A stretch of 64,000 bases of DNA from Clostridia bacterium (lineage in GTDB: Bacteria; Bacillota; Clostridia; TANB77; CAG-508), in assembly GCA_017524665.1 (NCBI GenBank), contig JAFXVF010000013.1, positions 172,480-236,479 of the forward strand. Direction: 5' to 3'. Below the pieces are notes generated by a model. It searched no databases and was not told the origin of the DNA. It worked only from the letters and a program-made list of their open reading frames with translations. A program made the position numbers and the translations under genes. Every line of letters begins with the position of its first letter. Position 1 is the stretch's first letter. Shown here piece by piece: positions 17,978-27,138 of this stretch.

Positions 17978-19865
17978 TTTTATTTACTTCCTCTGGATCT
18001 TTATATGTTGGCACTACTGATTTCATAGTTTGTTTTACAACTTCTCTTGAGAATTTTTCGTCATATTCAAGGTTTCTTAAAGTATTCAATTTTTCTTCCA
18101 ATTCGTTCATTTCAAAGTGCATTGGCTTTGATACAAATATTTTATTATGTTTTGTTGCACTAAGTCCTTCTTCTGACATAAGCAATTCTTCGTAAAGCTT
18201 TTCGCCTGGTCTTAAGCCTGTAATTTTAATTGGTATATCAACATCTGGCTCTAATCCAGAAAGTTTTATTAATGAAACTGCTAAATCATAAATCTTAACA
18301 GGTTGTCCCATATCTAGAACGAATATTTCTCCACCTTCTGCATATGTAGCAGCTTGAAGAATTAGTTGAACTGCTTCAGGTATCGTCATGAAAAATCTAG
18401 TAATATCTTTGTGAGTAACAGTTACAGGTCCTCCATTAGCAATTTGCTTTTTAAATAAAGGTATAACAGAACCGTTGCTTCCAAGGACATTTCCGAATCT
18501 AACTGCAGCAAATTCAGTTTTGCTTGTTTTATCAATTGCCTGTATAATCATCTCACATACACGTTTTGAAGCGCCCATTATATTCGTTGGGTTTACTGCT
18601 TTGTCTGTAGAAATAAGTATAAATCTTTTTACATTAAACTTACTTGCGCAACATGCTGTATTATATGTTCCAAATACATTGTTCTTTATTGCTTCTAATG
18701 GGTTGTTTTCCATAAGTGGTACGTGTTTATGAGCAGCTGCATGGAATACTAAGCTTGGTTTGTATTCTGTAAACACTTCTTCCATTCTCTTTTTATCTCT
18801 TACAGAACCAATAACTGCTTCAATGTTTTCGTCTGGATAGTTAGCCTTTAACTCAAGTTCTATATTGTATAGGTTGTTTTCATATATATCTAAAATTACC
18901 AACTGTTTTGGGTGGAATTTTATAATTTGTCTACAAAGTTCTGAACCAATAGAACCTCCTCCACCTGTTACTAAAACAACTTCATTCTCTATTAAAGAAT
19001 TAATATCATTATTATCTAAAACAATCGCGTCTCTACCTAGTAAGTCTTCAATTTCAACATCACGCATACTTTGCATGATATTTTTGCCTTTAATTATATC
19101 TACTGTACTAGGAAGTATTCTTATTTTTGCTCCTGTCTCTTGGCATATATTTAATATTTCTTTCTTCTCTTTGCTGTCTATTGCAGATATTGAAAAGAAT
19201 ATAACGTCTACGCCATAGCTTCTGCATATTTCTTTTATTTTGTATCTGTTTCCTAATATCCTTACACCAGAAATGGCATAATTTATTTTTGTTTTGTCAT
19301 CATCAATAATTCCGACAATGTTATATGTCCTTTGCATATTAGTTTTTAAAGTTTTTATAATATCTCTTGTTGCATTTCCACCACCTATTATTAATAGGTT
19401 CTTTCTAGTTGTCATATTAATAATTTTTGCATTGTGTACGATATTATCAGTAATAATTAACCTTATAATTAGCCTATATGTTATCATAAACACTGAAATC
19501 AAAACACCTGTAAGCAAGTTAGATCTTGGTCCCATAATGTCTATTTTAAATATGCTTCCAAGCATTGATACAATAACACATGAAACCATACATCCAAAGC
19601 CATATACAAGGTAGTCTTTTCCGTTTTCATATCTAATTATGTTTTTATAGCAATCAAACAGTGTTAAAAACAACTGATATACTACAATTGCTAGTAGAAC
19701 AGTGTTTAAAAAGATTTGTCTATCTGAACTTGTAAAAATTGCTAATGTTTCACTTTTAAACAGTTCTACAAATGCATATGCAATAATTAAAAGGAAAATA
19801 TCAATTAATCTAATAAAAACAATTCTGTGTCTTTTCATAAAGTCTAAAATGTCTGCTTTGTTCAA
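17967..19865 (-). CDS. CapD/FlaA1-like nucleotide-sugar 4,6-dehydratase
   Basis: Membrane-bound short-chain dehydrogenase of 632 residues. Four N-terminal helices (residues 10-120) are followed by a CoA-binding-like domain with LLIIGGGNATRDI and a catalytic domain with VTGGGGSIGSELCRQI (NAD site), VFHAAAHKHVPLMENNP, ISTDKAVNPTN and ASKRVCEM. It makes a UDP-4-keto-6-deoxy sugar from UDP-GlcNAc or a similar donor, the substrate for the aminotransferase two genes downstream. It is the first gene of the polysaccharide operon, with argS immediately upstream. Confidence 0.93.
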   Translation of the reverse strand: MNKADILDFMKRHRIVFIRLIDIFLLIIAYAFVELFKSETLAIFTSSDRQIFLNTVLLAIVVYQLFLTLFDCYKNIIRYENGKDYLVYGFGCMVSCVIVSMLGSIFKIDIMGPRSNLLTGVLISVFMITYRLIIRLIITDNIVHNAKIINMTTRKNLLIIGGGNATRDIIKTLKTNMQRTYNIVGIIDDDKTKINYAISGVRILGNRYKIKEICRSYGVDVIFFSISAIDSKEKKEILNICQETGAKIRILPSTVDIIKGKNIMQSMRDVEIEDLLGRDAIVLDNNDINSLIENEVVLVTGGGGSIGSELCRQIIKFHPKQLVILDIYENNLYNIELELKANYPDENIEAVIGSVRDKKRMEEVFTEYKPSLVFHAAAHKHVPLMENNPLEAIKNNVFGTYNTACCASKFNVKRFILISTDKAVNPTNIMGASKRVCEMIIQAIDKTSKTEFAAVRFGNVLGSNGSVIPLFKKQIANGGPVTVTHKDITRFFMTIPEAVQLILQAATYAEGGEIFVLDMGQPVKIYDLAVSLIKLSGLEPDVDIPIKITGLRPGEKLYEELLMSEEGLSATKHNKIFVSKPMHFEMNELEEKLNTLRNLEYDEKFSREVVKQTMKSVVPTYKDPEEVNKIEN

Positions 19866-19937
19866 TTTTCTTCACCTAATTTCTATTTTTATTAACGTCT
19901 TTATTATATATGTTTGACGTTTATATTGCAACATTTA

Positions 19938-21645
19938 TTACATTTTTTCTGGCATGTTTATCCCTAGTAATCCGAGCTCCAGTTTTTAAGACAATATTAC
20001 ATGCATAAATTAAGCAAAGCCTTGCATTTTGTATGCTTACTTCTTCTCCTATAATGTGGTGTTCATTATAGAATGCACTAAAGCATGAACTTAAATCGAT
20101 TAGGTATCTTGAAAGTATCGATGGTTCGTTCTTATCAGCTGCATCTCTTAATATTTGTTCAAATTCATAAAGTTTTTGCATTACTTGTATAGATTCATTA
20201 TCTAAAAGCTTTTCTGTGTCAATTTCTTCTATTTGTGGCAGTGGAGCTTTTTCTAGTATGCTTTTTGTTCTTACGTACATATATTGAATATATGGTCCTG
20301 TTTCACCATTAAAGTTTAGTATTTGATTCCAGTCAAATATTTCATCCTTAATCCTGTTGTTTGCAAGGTCATTAAATATAACTGCTCCTACTCCTACTTT
20401 TCTTGCAACGTCATCTTTATTTTCTAGTTCTGGGTTTTTGTTTTCTATAATCTCTTTTGACCTTGATATTGCCTCATTCAATAAATCTTCAAGCTTTACA
20501 ACATTACCTTCGCGTGTTGACATCTTTCCTGTTTTTAGATGTATCATTCCAAAAGGAACATGTATAAGATTATCAGTGTATTTACTATCTAGCCCTAAAA
20601 GCTTTGCTACTTCAAAAACTTGTTTAAAGTGTAATGATTGTTCATATGAAGTAACATAAATTGCTTTTGTGTAATCATATGTTCTTGCTCTATATAGTAT
20701 TGCAGCTAAGTCTCTTGTTGCATAAGTTGTAGATCCGTTTGATTTAATAATTAAGCATGGTGCCATATTTTGCTCATCTAATTTAATTACTTTAGCACCT
20801 TCCGATTCTACAAGTTTTCCTGATGCATCTAGCTTTTCTATAACTTCCCTCATTTTGTCTGAATAAAATGCTTCGCCGTTAAATGAATCAAATTTGCTTC
20901 CAAGCAAGTCATAAACTTTCTCAAATTCTTTTAAGCTAAGAGATCTAAATTCATTCCAGAGTTTAGTGCAATATTCATCTCCGTCTTCTAGTTTCTTGAA
21001 GTTATTTCTGCACTCTTCTAGCACACTTTCATCTTCTTTGCATAGCTCATTTATTCTTACATAGATTTTTGTAAGTTCGTCAATAGGGTTGTTTTTTATG
21101 TCGTATTCATTACCCCATCTCTTGTAGCCCTCTATAAGCTTTGCAAATTGTGTTCCATAATCTCCTATATGATTTATTCCTATGGTTTTGTATCCTAAGA
21201 ATTTATATATGTTATATAATGCTCCGCCTATAACTGTTGAGCGTAAGTGCCCAATGTGAAATGGCTTTGCAATATTAGGAGAAGAATAATCTATTACTAT
21301 AGTTTGGCCATTGCCTATTGTTTGTTTTCCATAATCTTCTTTCTTTTTATGTATTTCTCTTAATACCGTATTTACTAAATCTTTTTTATTTATATATAAG
21401 TTTAGATATCCACCAACAATTTCTATTTTTTCAATTATGCTATTGTCTACCTCAATATTATCCTTTATTTCTTGCGCAATCATTTGTGGAGCTTTCTTTA
21501 GTTCTCTAGCCAATTTAAAACAAGGAAATGAATAATCTCCTAATGTTCTATCAGGTGGAATTTCTATGTAGTCTTCAAGTACTTGGCTATCAATATCAGT
21601 TACTTTTTCAATTGCATCTGCAATTGTTTTTTTGTAGTCAGTCAT
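19938..21645 (-). CDS. argS: Arginyl-tRNA synthetase (CGG +1 frameshift near C-terminus)
   Basis: Class I synthetase charging tRNA-Arg. The signature SSPNIAKPFHIGHLRST (HIGH) and KMSTREGN (KMSKS-like) motifs are present, with an N-terminal Add1 domain and a C-terminal DALR anticodon-binding domain. ATG at 21645 is chosen for its GAGGAGG. Near the end an in-frame CGG (19972-19974, GCT CGG A) occurs. Read as Arg, the tail is ITRDKHARKNVINVAI, unlike any ArgRS. With the C skipped it is GAGLLGINMPEKM and stops at 19938, matching the universal bacterial ending LLGI..PE.M. The repaired protein has 568 residues. The C-terminal residues contact the tRNA anticodon region, so the correct tail should matter. 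Confidence 0.95.
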
Positions 21646-21766
21646 GTGTTTAATCCTCCTCAAATTTTAACAGCTATATTATACCTATTGTTGCGAAAAA
21701 AGTAAAGTATTTTCGTGTCTAAAATAGGGGTAAATGAGCGAAAATTTTGCTTTTGTTTTTTTATAA

Positions 21767-21852
21767 TAGACATAGAGACGGAGCTTTTGTCTTGCGGGTT
21801 TTAGGTTTATCCCCTAAAACCCGCAAGACAAAAGCTCCGTCCCTATGTCTAT
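21767..21852. repeat. Palindromic repeat element, copy 1
   Basis: A nearly perfect inverted repeat of about 38-base arms around a short loop, with the core GACGGAGCTTTTGTCTTGCG and its complement. A second copy lies at 56515-56607, and both are followed within 20 bases by a shared CGT(T/C)CCTAAAATTAT sequence. It lies between argS and the phosphofructokinase gene, 3' of the latter in its transcription direction, so it can fold as a terminator-like hairpin. Dispersed hairpins with a GGGACGG core occur in clostridial genomes and may be mobilised by REP-associated transposases; no transposase is in the window. Confidence 0.8.
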
Positions 21853-21880
21853 CACGTTCCTAAAATTATTTTCTTTTTAT

Positions 21881-23020
21881 TTAATCACCTAAACAAATTC
21901 CTATATCTCTTGCTGTTTTAACTAAGTCATCATCCATAGTAACAAGCCTTACATTGCTCTCGGCTGTTCCCCCTTGTACTGCTCCTACTTCTTTGTTTTT
22001 TCCTACAACATCTTCTAATGGTACATAGCTTAGTTTACCATTTTTTAATACAGTAAGAACATTAAATACTCCTTCCATTGCAAGTTCCATTGCTTTTGCT
22101 CCATATTTTGTAGATAATACTCTATCAAATGGTGTTGGAGTTCCTCCTCTTTGCATATATCCTAATGTTGTATTTCTTGTAACAAGTCCAGTTAGTTTTT
22201 CAAGTTCTCTTGCTACTCTTTCTCCTGCTCCACCAAGTTGAGTATTTATAACGCCAGCTCCGCCATCACGTGTAGCCTTTACCGCCATTTCTCCACCTTT
22301 AGGCATTGCTCCTTCTCCAACAACAACAATACTGAAATTTTTGCCAACAGCTTGTCTTCTTTTTATAGCTTCTGCAACTTTATCTATATCATATGGTATC
22401 TCTGGTATTAGTGCAACATCTGCTCCTCCTGCAATTGCTGATTCTAATGCAATCCATCCTGCATATCTTCCCATAACTTCTATGCACATTATTCTATTGT
22501 GAGTTTCTGCAGTTGAGTGTAATCTGTCAATTGCATCAGTTGCAACAGATACAGCAGTATTATATCCAAAAGTTATATCTGTGCATGCTACATCATTATC
22601 AATTGTTTTTGGTACTCCAATTACTTTAAGTCCTCTTAAAGTAAAATCTCTTGCTGATTTTTGTGTGCTATCTCCTCCTAAAGTAAATATACAATCTATT
22701 TCATCTTCTTTTACATTTTGTACACATTTTTCTGATAAGTCTTGATAAGTTACATTTCCATTTTCATCAACTACTTTATAGTTGAATACATTAGCATTTA
22801 ATGAAGATCCTATAATAGATCCTCCTTTGTGTAAAATACCTGACGCATTGCCTGTTGTACTTAATTTTACATAATTATTTTTTAGTAAGCCATTGTAACC
22901 ATCAAGGAATCCTAAACATTCAACATTATTTTCTTCGGCCGTTTTAACAATTGCCCTAATTACTGCATTAAATCCTGAAACATCTCCACCATTTGCTAAT
23001 ATAGCTACTCTCTTTATCAT
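21881..23020 (-). CDS. pfkA: 6-phosphofructokinase
   Basis: Glycolytic enzyme of 379 residues that phosphorylates fructose-6-phosphate. The LANGGDVSGFNAVIRAIV nucleotide site, the PKTIDNDV catalytic block with the essential Asp, MGRYAGWIALESA and LGYMQRGGTPTPFDR are all visible. The usual GGDG is LGGDSTQKSA here and the following block is PKTIDND rather than PGTIDND. The Gly-to-Ser and Gly-to-Lys positions are those that separate ATP- from pyrophosphate-using enzymes, so donor specificity is open; similar long-chain (group III) enzymes mostly use ATP. Confidence 0.92.
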   Translation of the reverse strand: MIKRVAILANGGDVSGFNAVIRAIVKTAEENNVECLGFLDGYNGLLKNNYVKLSTTGNASGILHKGGSIIGSSLNANVFNYKVVDENGNVTYQDLSEKCVQNVKEDEIDCIFTLGGDSTQKSARDFTLRGLKVIGVPKTIDNDVACTDITFGYNTAVSVATDAIDRLHSTAETHNRIMCIEVMGRYAGWIALESAIAGGADVALIPEIPYDIDKVAEAIKRRQAVGKNFSIVVVGEGAMPKGGEMAVKATRDGGAGVINTQLGGAGERVARELEKLTGLVTRNTTLGYMQRGGTPTPFDRVLSTKYGAKAMELAMEGVFNVLTVLKNGKLSYVPLEDVVGKNKEVGAVQGGTAESNVRLVTMDDDLVKTARDIGICLGD

Positions 23021-23138
23021 AAAAACCTCCTAAAAAATAAAAAATCTAAAGTCATTATATAAGTATATTTATTTTTTTTCAAGATATTTTTAGAAAAATT
23101 GTTTTTAGTTGTAACTTAGGCTATTTAAAATAGCAAAA

Positions 23139-23161
23139 AGCTCACTACTTATTAGTGAGCT
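23139..23161 (-). terminator. Intrinsic terminator of the sortase gene
   Basis: Nine-base arms (AGCTCACTA and TAGTGAGCT) around a short loop, followed in the minus direction by TTTTGC. The hairpin includes the sortase stop codon. Confidence 0.75.
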
Positions 23162-23961
23162 TCTACATTTATTTTTTTTGCTACTACTGCAAACCTGCCA
23201 TTTTCTACTGAATAGTCACAAGTAGAAAGTGTCATAAGTTGTTCTCCATACTGTGCTGTAATTCCAGTATTATATAAGCTTATTTTTTTCACATTGCTAA
23301 TAAAATCATCATATTCATTTTTGTTGTTTGCATTTATAAAGTTATAATATTTAAATACATTTCTTTCGTCTTTATAATAGACTTTGCTATAAAAAGCAGA
23401 TATTACTTCATATTCTGCGTCTTCTTTTGTTGTAGTAAATCTAATTATTTTATGGTCTTTGTAAAAACTTTCGCTTTCATATTTTATTAACTCGTCAAAC
23501 ATTAAACCCACTTTGTTTCTGTGTCCATATATAAGCAAGTTTGAACTTGGCAAGCTAAAATCATAATCTTTGTCTAGGAAAATTGATCCAGTTGATATAT
23601 ATTCACGTTTGTAATCATGAGTTAGATAGTACTCATTGTTTCTTCCTTGTAGTACTGGATAATTAATATTAGTGCCTTCTATTTCAATCCATCCTACAAT
23701 ATCTTTGTTCTCAGTTTTTAATTTTTTTAGCTTTAGCATTCTTTCTGTCATTTGTGAAGCATCGATTTCGTCTGAGTCTTCTTCATTAGGCTCTAGCCTT
23801 ATATTATCCAATGCTCGAGAAATTTCCTTTTGCTTTTCATTTTCTATATGTTCTGTAATTTTAATTTTTGCAAACAGAATAGCACAACATATAAATATTA
23901 TTGTTAATAGTATTATTAATATTTTCTTAAAACTGCTGTCTTTGTTTCTTTGCCCATTCAT
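23152..23961 (-). CDS. srtB: Class B sortase
   Basis: Membrane-anchored transpeptidase of 269 residues that links surface proteins to the wall. An N-terminal helix (about residues 11-30) precedes the catalytic domain with IVGWIEIEGTNINYPVLQG, NLLIYGHRN (catalytic His), TLSTCDY (catalytic Cys) and GRFAVVAK (catalytic Arg), the class B pattern. It lies directly downstream of a gene for a protein with a C-terminal TPKTGAE sorting signal, its likely substrate. Confidence 0.93.
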   Translation of the reverse strand: MNGQRNKDSSFKKILIILLTIIFICCAILFAKIKITEHIENEKQKEISRALDNIRLEPNEEDSDEIDASQMTERMLKLKKLKTENKDIVGWIEIEGTNINYPVLQGRNNEYYLTHDYKREYISTGSIFLDKDYDFSLPSSNLLIYGHRNKVGLMFDELIKYESESFYKDHKIIRFTTTKEDAEYEVISAFYSKVYYKDERNVFKYYNFINANNKNEYDDFISNVKKISLYNTGITAQYGEQLMTLSTCDYSVENGRFAVVAKKINVEAH

Positions 23962-24021
23962 ATTTTTGACTTCCTTTAATAAAATAGTAGGGTAGATATA
24001 ATAAATGTCTACCCCATTACA

Positions 24022-25131
24022 TTAATTTAATTTCAATTTAATTATTACTATTGCAATAGCTGAAATTATACCCAAAACACATACAACAATCAATACATAA
24101 TTTGTTTCTGCTCCTGTTTTTGGTGTATTATCAAGTTGCCTTGTAGTATTTTTAAGTTTGTCTTTCAACTCTTCTAGCATTCTATCTTCTTCTTCGACTT
24201 TTGCTCTTATATTATTTGTAGCGTTTTCAGCATTAGTCTTTTGTGTGGCTGTCGTATTGCTACTTCCCTCTGCATTAGTTGTCGAATTATCTACTACTGT
24301 ATTAGTTGATTCTTCATTTGTAGTTGTAACACTTTGAGCATCATTATTGTTGCTATTTTGTTGTTCCTTATTATTTAGAGAATCTTCAACTTTTTTTGCA
24401 TAGCCATTTAATTGTGAAAAATCTGCATCTGTATTTACAACTACAGTTGATACAAGTTTGCATGATGTATCAGTAACATCTTCTAATACTGTTGTCATTT
24501 CAAATGTATTTAATGCATCTTTGTCGTTAACTGTTTTACCGTTTCCATATAAAGAATTAATGTATTCCATTACATGATTTCCAAATTCAGACACATATAT
24601 TGTATTTGTACTATTAGGGTCTTTTTCGATTGTAATTCCTTCTGTTGTTTGCGTGTCATCTATAATTCTATAATAGCCATTTGTATTATTGGTTGAAAAA
24701 GCATTAGTCAAAGCCGTGCCAAGTAGCATCATAGCATAGTATGTAAGTGAATCTTTATATTCAACGCCTTGTAATGAGGCTATAGCAACATATCCAAGCA
24801 TTACTGCTGAAGAGCTTTCTGTTTTTTCTTTGTATTCTTCATAGTCCATTCCTTGCACTATTTGTGCTTCATATGTAAACGTAGGTTTATCTGTTAAATC
24901 ATAACTAAAAACATAGCTTGTTTGGTCTACTGTAATAGTAATTTGGTTATTTCCTACAGTCGCCTGATAATTTTTTTCATTATCGCTTGAAGCTATAAAT
25001 TTTTGAAATGCCTCTTTTAAATTTTCTTCTGTTACTGCAACTGCTAGTACTATGTTTGTACTTAATGTTACTATAAATATAATTACAAGACTTACAAAAA
25101 GTGCTCGTTTTAAAATATTATTCTTTTTCAT
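24022..25131 (-). CDS. Secreted protein with C-terminal sorting signal (TPKTG)
   Basis: Protein of about 369 residues that I do not recognise by family. A signal peptide (MKKNNILKRALFVSLVIIF...) is followed by an acidic ectodomain, a Ser/Thr/Asn-rich stretch (about residues 250-320) and, at the end, NTPKTGAE, a hydrophobic helix and a short basic tail (IIKLKLN). This is a wall-sorting signal, and the sortase gene lies 60 bases downstream. The start at 25131 has GGGAG upstream; a longer frame to 25176 lacks a site. The function of the ectodomain is unknown. Confidence 0.8.
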   Translation of the reverse strand: MKKNNILKRALFVSLVIIFIVTLSTNIVLAVAVTEENLKEAFQKFIASSDNEKNYQATVGNNQITITVDQTSYVFSYDLTDKPTFTYEAQIVQGMDYEEYKEKTESSSAVMLGYVAIASLQGVEYKDSLTYYAMMLLGTALTNAFSTNNTNGYYRIIDDTQTTEGITIEKDPNSTNTIYVSEFGNHVMEYINSLYGNGKTVNDKDALNTFEMTTVLEDVTDTSCKLVSTVVVNTDADFSQLNGYAKKVEDSLNNKEQQNSNNNDAQSVTTTNEESTNTVVDNSTTNAEGSSNTTATQKTNAENATNNIRAKVEEEDRMLEELKDKLKNTTRQLDNTPKTGAETNYVLIVVCVLGIISAIAIVIIKLKLN

Positions 25132-25271
25132 CTGTATCTCCCTTTCTCTTTTGCAGGCTATAATGCTATCCTGCATTAATTAACATCATCATAAAAACTA
25201 TATCATTATGTATGTGTCAATGTCAACATTTTTTAATAACAAATATGTGGGAGATACATTGTTAATCATAT

Positions 25272-25911
25272 TTATCTATTGGCAATATGTATATTCTCTA
25301 TTTGGGCTTGCAATTCTCTTGATATTATATTCTGTATTTGTGCAACATCAGTTGATTGCAATTCTTCACTCGCTACAATCACATTTACATTTTCTCCGTT
25401 TATCAAAATTACAACATTTTTGAATCCCTTAGTTTTAATTAGGTTCTCAGCAATCATAATTGCATTCTTCTGATTGTTTATTTTTGTTATTTCATTTTGT
25501 GCAATTGCTTTCTGTTCTGCTGTTACACTGTTGGAATCTATCATCTTTTGATAGCTTTCTTGTATTTGCGAATACATATTATCTCTTTCCAATTTTGAAT
25601 TTATAAAATACTCATTATTATAGGTCTCTTCATTGTTTTTTATTTTTGGGCTAGTTTCTTGTAAGTCGATATTTTCCTTAGCTTGATCTATTTCTTTGTT
25701 GCTTATCGCAACATCAATATCATTTTGTTCTTCTTTTTCTTCTATGGCTTCATCTATTGTTCCGTTTACCTATAAATGTAGTATCTTCTATAATTTCTCC
25801 ACTTGTTTCAATAAGTTCTGAACTATTTTGCATAAAATTTAGATATCCTGCTGTAACTAGCATTAAGGCAATTACAAAAATCACCACTTGATTTCTTTTT
25901 AATATATTCAT
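25272..25911 (-). CDS. spoIIIAH: Stage III sporulation protein AH (CGG +1 frameshift)
   Basis: Mother-cell membrane protein that pairs with a forespore partner (SpoIIQ in Bacillus) to form the feeding-tube channel. The ATG at 25911 opens a membrane segment (NQVVIFVIALMLVTAGYL) and continues to GKRNNR then a stop. The break is an in-frame CGG (25762-25764, AAA CGG A). Skipping the C gives GK-Gly-TIDEAIEEKEEQ and joins the downstream frame containing YQKMIDSNSVTAEQK and the conserved C-terminal YscJ-like domain, ending at 25272. The repaired protein has 212 residues, normal for SpoIIIAH. It is the last gene of the operon. Confidence 0.93.
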
Positions 25912-25931
25912 TTTTCTTCCTCCTTTTAATA

Positions 25932-26537
25932 TTAAAGTTGCATCGCAAAAACTTGAATTTTGTGTGTTGCAAGTCCTGTTGCTGCTTCAACAGCCTGAAT
26001 GATATTTGCTTTTATGTCTGCATTTTTGGCACCTTGTGCAATAATAATTGCTCCTTCTAATTTTGGAAGTATTGTTTTTGTTGTAACTGGAATCTTATAC
26101 CCGTTTTCATCTTTAAATACTATTTCTTTAGAATTGTCGGTTTCTGTTATTTTCCTTGTTCCTCCTCCAGTATCTGTTTCTTCTGTTGAACTCTCTTTTT
26201 GATTCTCATTATACATTGCGACTGTTTCACTTGTTGTAGAATATGTTACAAGTACATCTACATTGCCTACACCTTCAATCTTACTTAAAATATTTTTTAG
26301 TTTATCTTCTAAAGAATCTTGTGTTTTTGACGTTTCTTCATTTAGCTCAATAGTTGAAGACATTTTTGTACTTTCATCAATGGCTTCGTCTTTTTTGTCA
26401 TCATCACCTAATATAGTATTGATAGCAATAACCGTTACAATTAATATTATTAAAAAAACTATCAAATTTTCTATGTTCTTTTTGTCACTCTTTTCTTTTT
26501 GCTGTTTTACAAGTGCTTTTATTTTTTCTTGAATCAT
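25932..26537 (-). CDS. spoIIIAG: Stage III sporulation protein AG
   Basis: Protein of 201 residues with one membrane helix (about residues 24-44) and the conserved LKNILSKIEGVGNVDVLVTYS, EGAIIIAQGAKNADIKANI and ATGLATHKIQVFAM segments of SpoIIIAG, whose ring-building domain forms a large channel between mother cell and forespore. It lies one base after spoIIIAF and 20 bases before spoIIIAH. It has no in-frame CGG. Confidence 0.95.
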   Translation of the reverse strand: MIQEKIKALVKQQKEKSDKKNIENLIVFLIILIVTVIAINTILGDDDKKDEAIDESTKMSSTIELNEETSKTQDSLEDKLKNILSKIEGVGNVDVLVTYSTTSETVAMYNENQKESSTEETDTGGGTRKITETDNSKEIVFKDENGYKIPVTTKTILPKLEGAIIIAQGAKNADIKANIIQAVEAATGLATHKIQVFAMQL

Positions 26538-26538
26538 C

Positions 26539-27129
26539 TCACCCCTCCTTTATGGCAATCTTTTCTTTTGGCACGTCATATGTAGTGCTTAGATATTCAA
26601 TAATCTTTTCTTTTTCATTGTTGGTAATAGTGTTTTCATTGGAGAGTTCTTTTTTTAATCCAGTATTTCCTATTGAAATTTCAACGGTTTCTACTGTTTC
26701 AGTTCCTGTAGCTTTTGAGCTTTGCTTACTAATTACTACACTTATTTCTCGTATTCTTGCATCATTTAAATTGTCTTGTATATCTGCACTAAGTATGATT
26801 TTGTTTACAATATAGCCCTTCTCTTTTAGGCGATTGCTTATGTCTTTTTTTATATTTGCAATAAATAGTTCTTCTATGCTGGGGCTAGTATTAACGCTGG
26901 AATTGTTTCTATATTTTATTTCATCTGTACTTATTAATTGGTTTAAATTAAAATCATCCCCAGCTACAGCCTTTATTACTGGAGAAAGAATTGAGAAAAG
27001 CAAAAATATTCCCAATACAGTTTTTATGTATTTTTTGTTTTTCCCTTCTGGTAAAATCATCTCTAAAATTGTAACTATAATTACTGCTATTGCAATACTG
27101 CTTACCCAATTTCCAATGCTTTTTATCAT
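26539..27129 (-). CDS. spoIIIAF: Stage III sporulation protein AF
   Basis: Small membrane protein of 196 residues with two N-terminal helices (residues 8-25 and 36-55, IKTVLGIFLLFSILSPVIK) and a soluble C-terminal domain, typical of SpoIIIAF. AGGAGG precedes the ATG. The stop codon of the properly frameshifted spoIIIAE lies ten bases upstream of this start, whereas the unshifted spoIIIAE frame would run 175 bases into this gene. Confidence 0.93.
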   Translation of the reverse strand: MIKSIGNWVSSIAIAVIIVTILEMILPEGKNKKYIKTVLGIFLLFSILSPVIKAVAGDDFNLNQLISTDEIKYRNNSSVNTSPSIEELFIANIKKDISNRLKEKGYIVNKIILSADIQDNLNDARIREISVVISKQSSKATGTETVETVEISIGNTGLKKELSNENTITNNEKEKIIEYLSTTYDVPKEKIAIKEG

Positions 27130-27138
27130 TCTTGCCTC

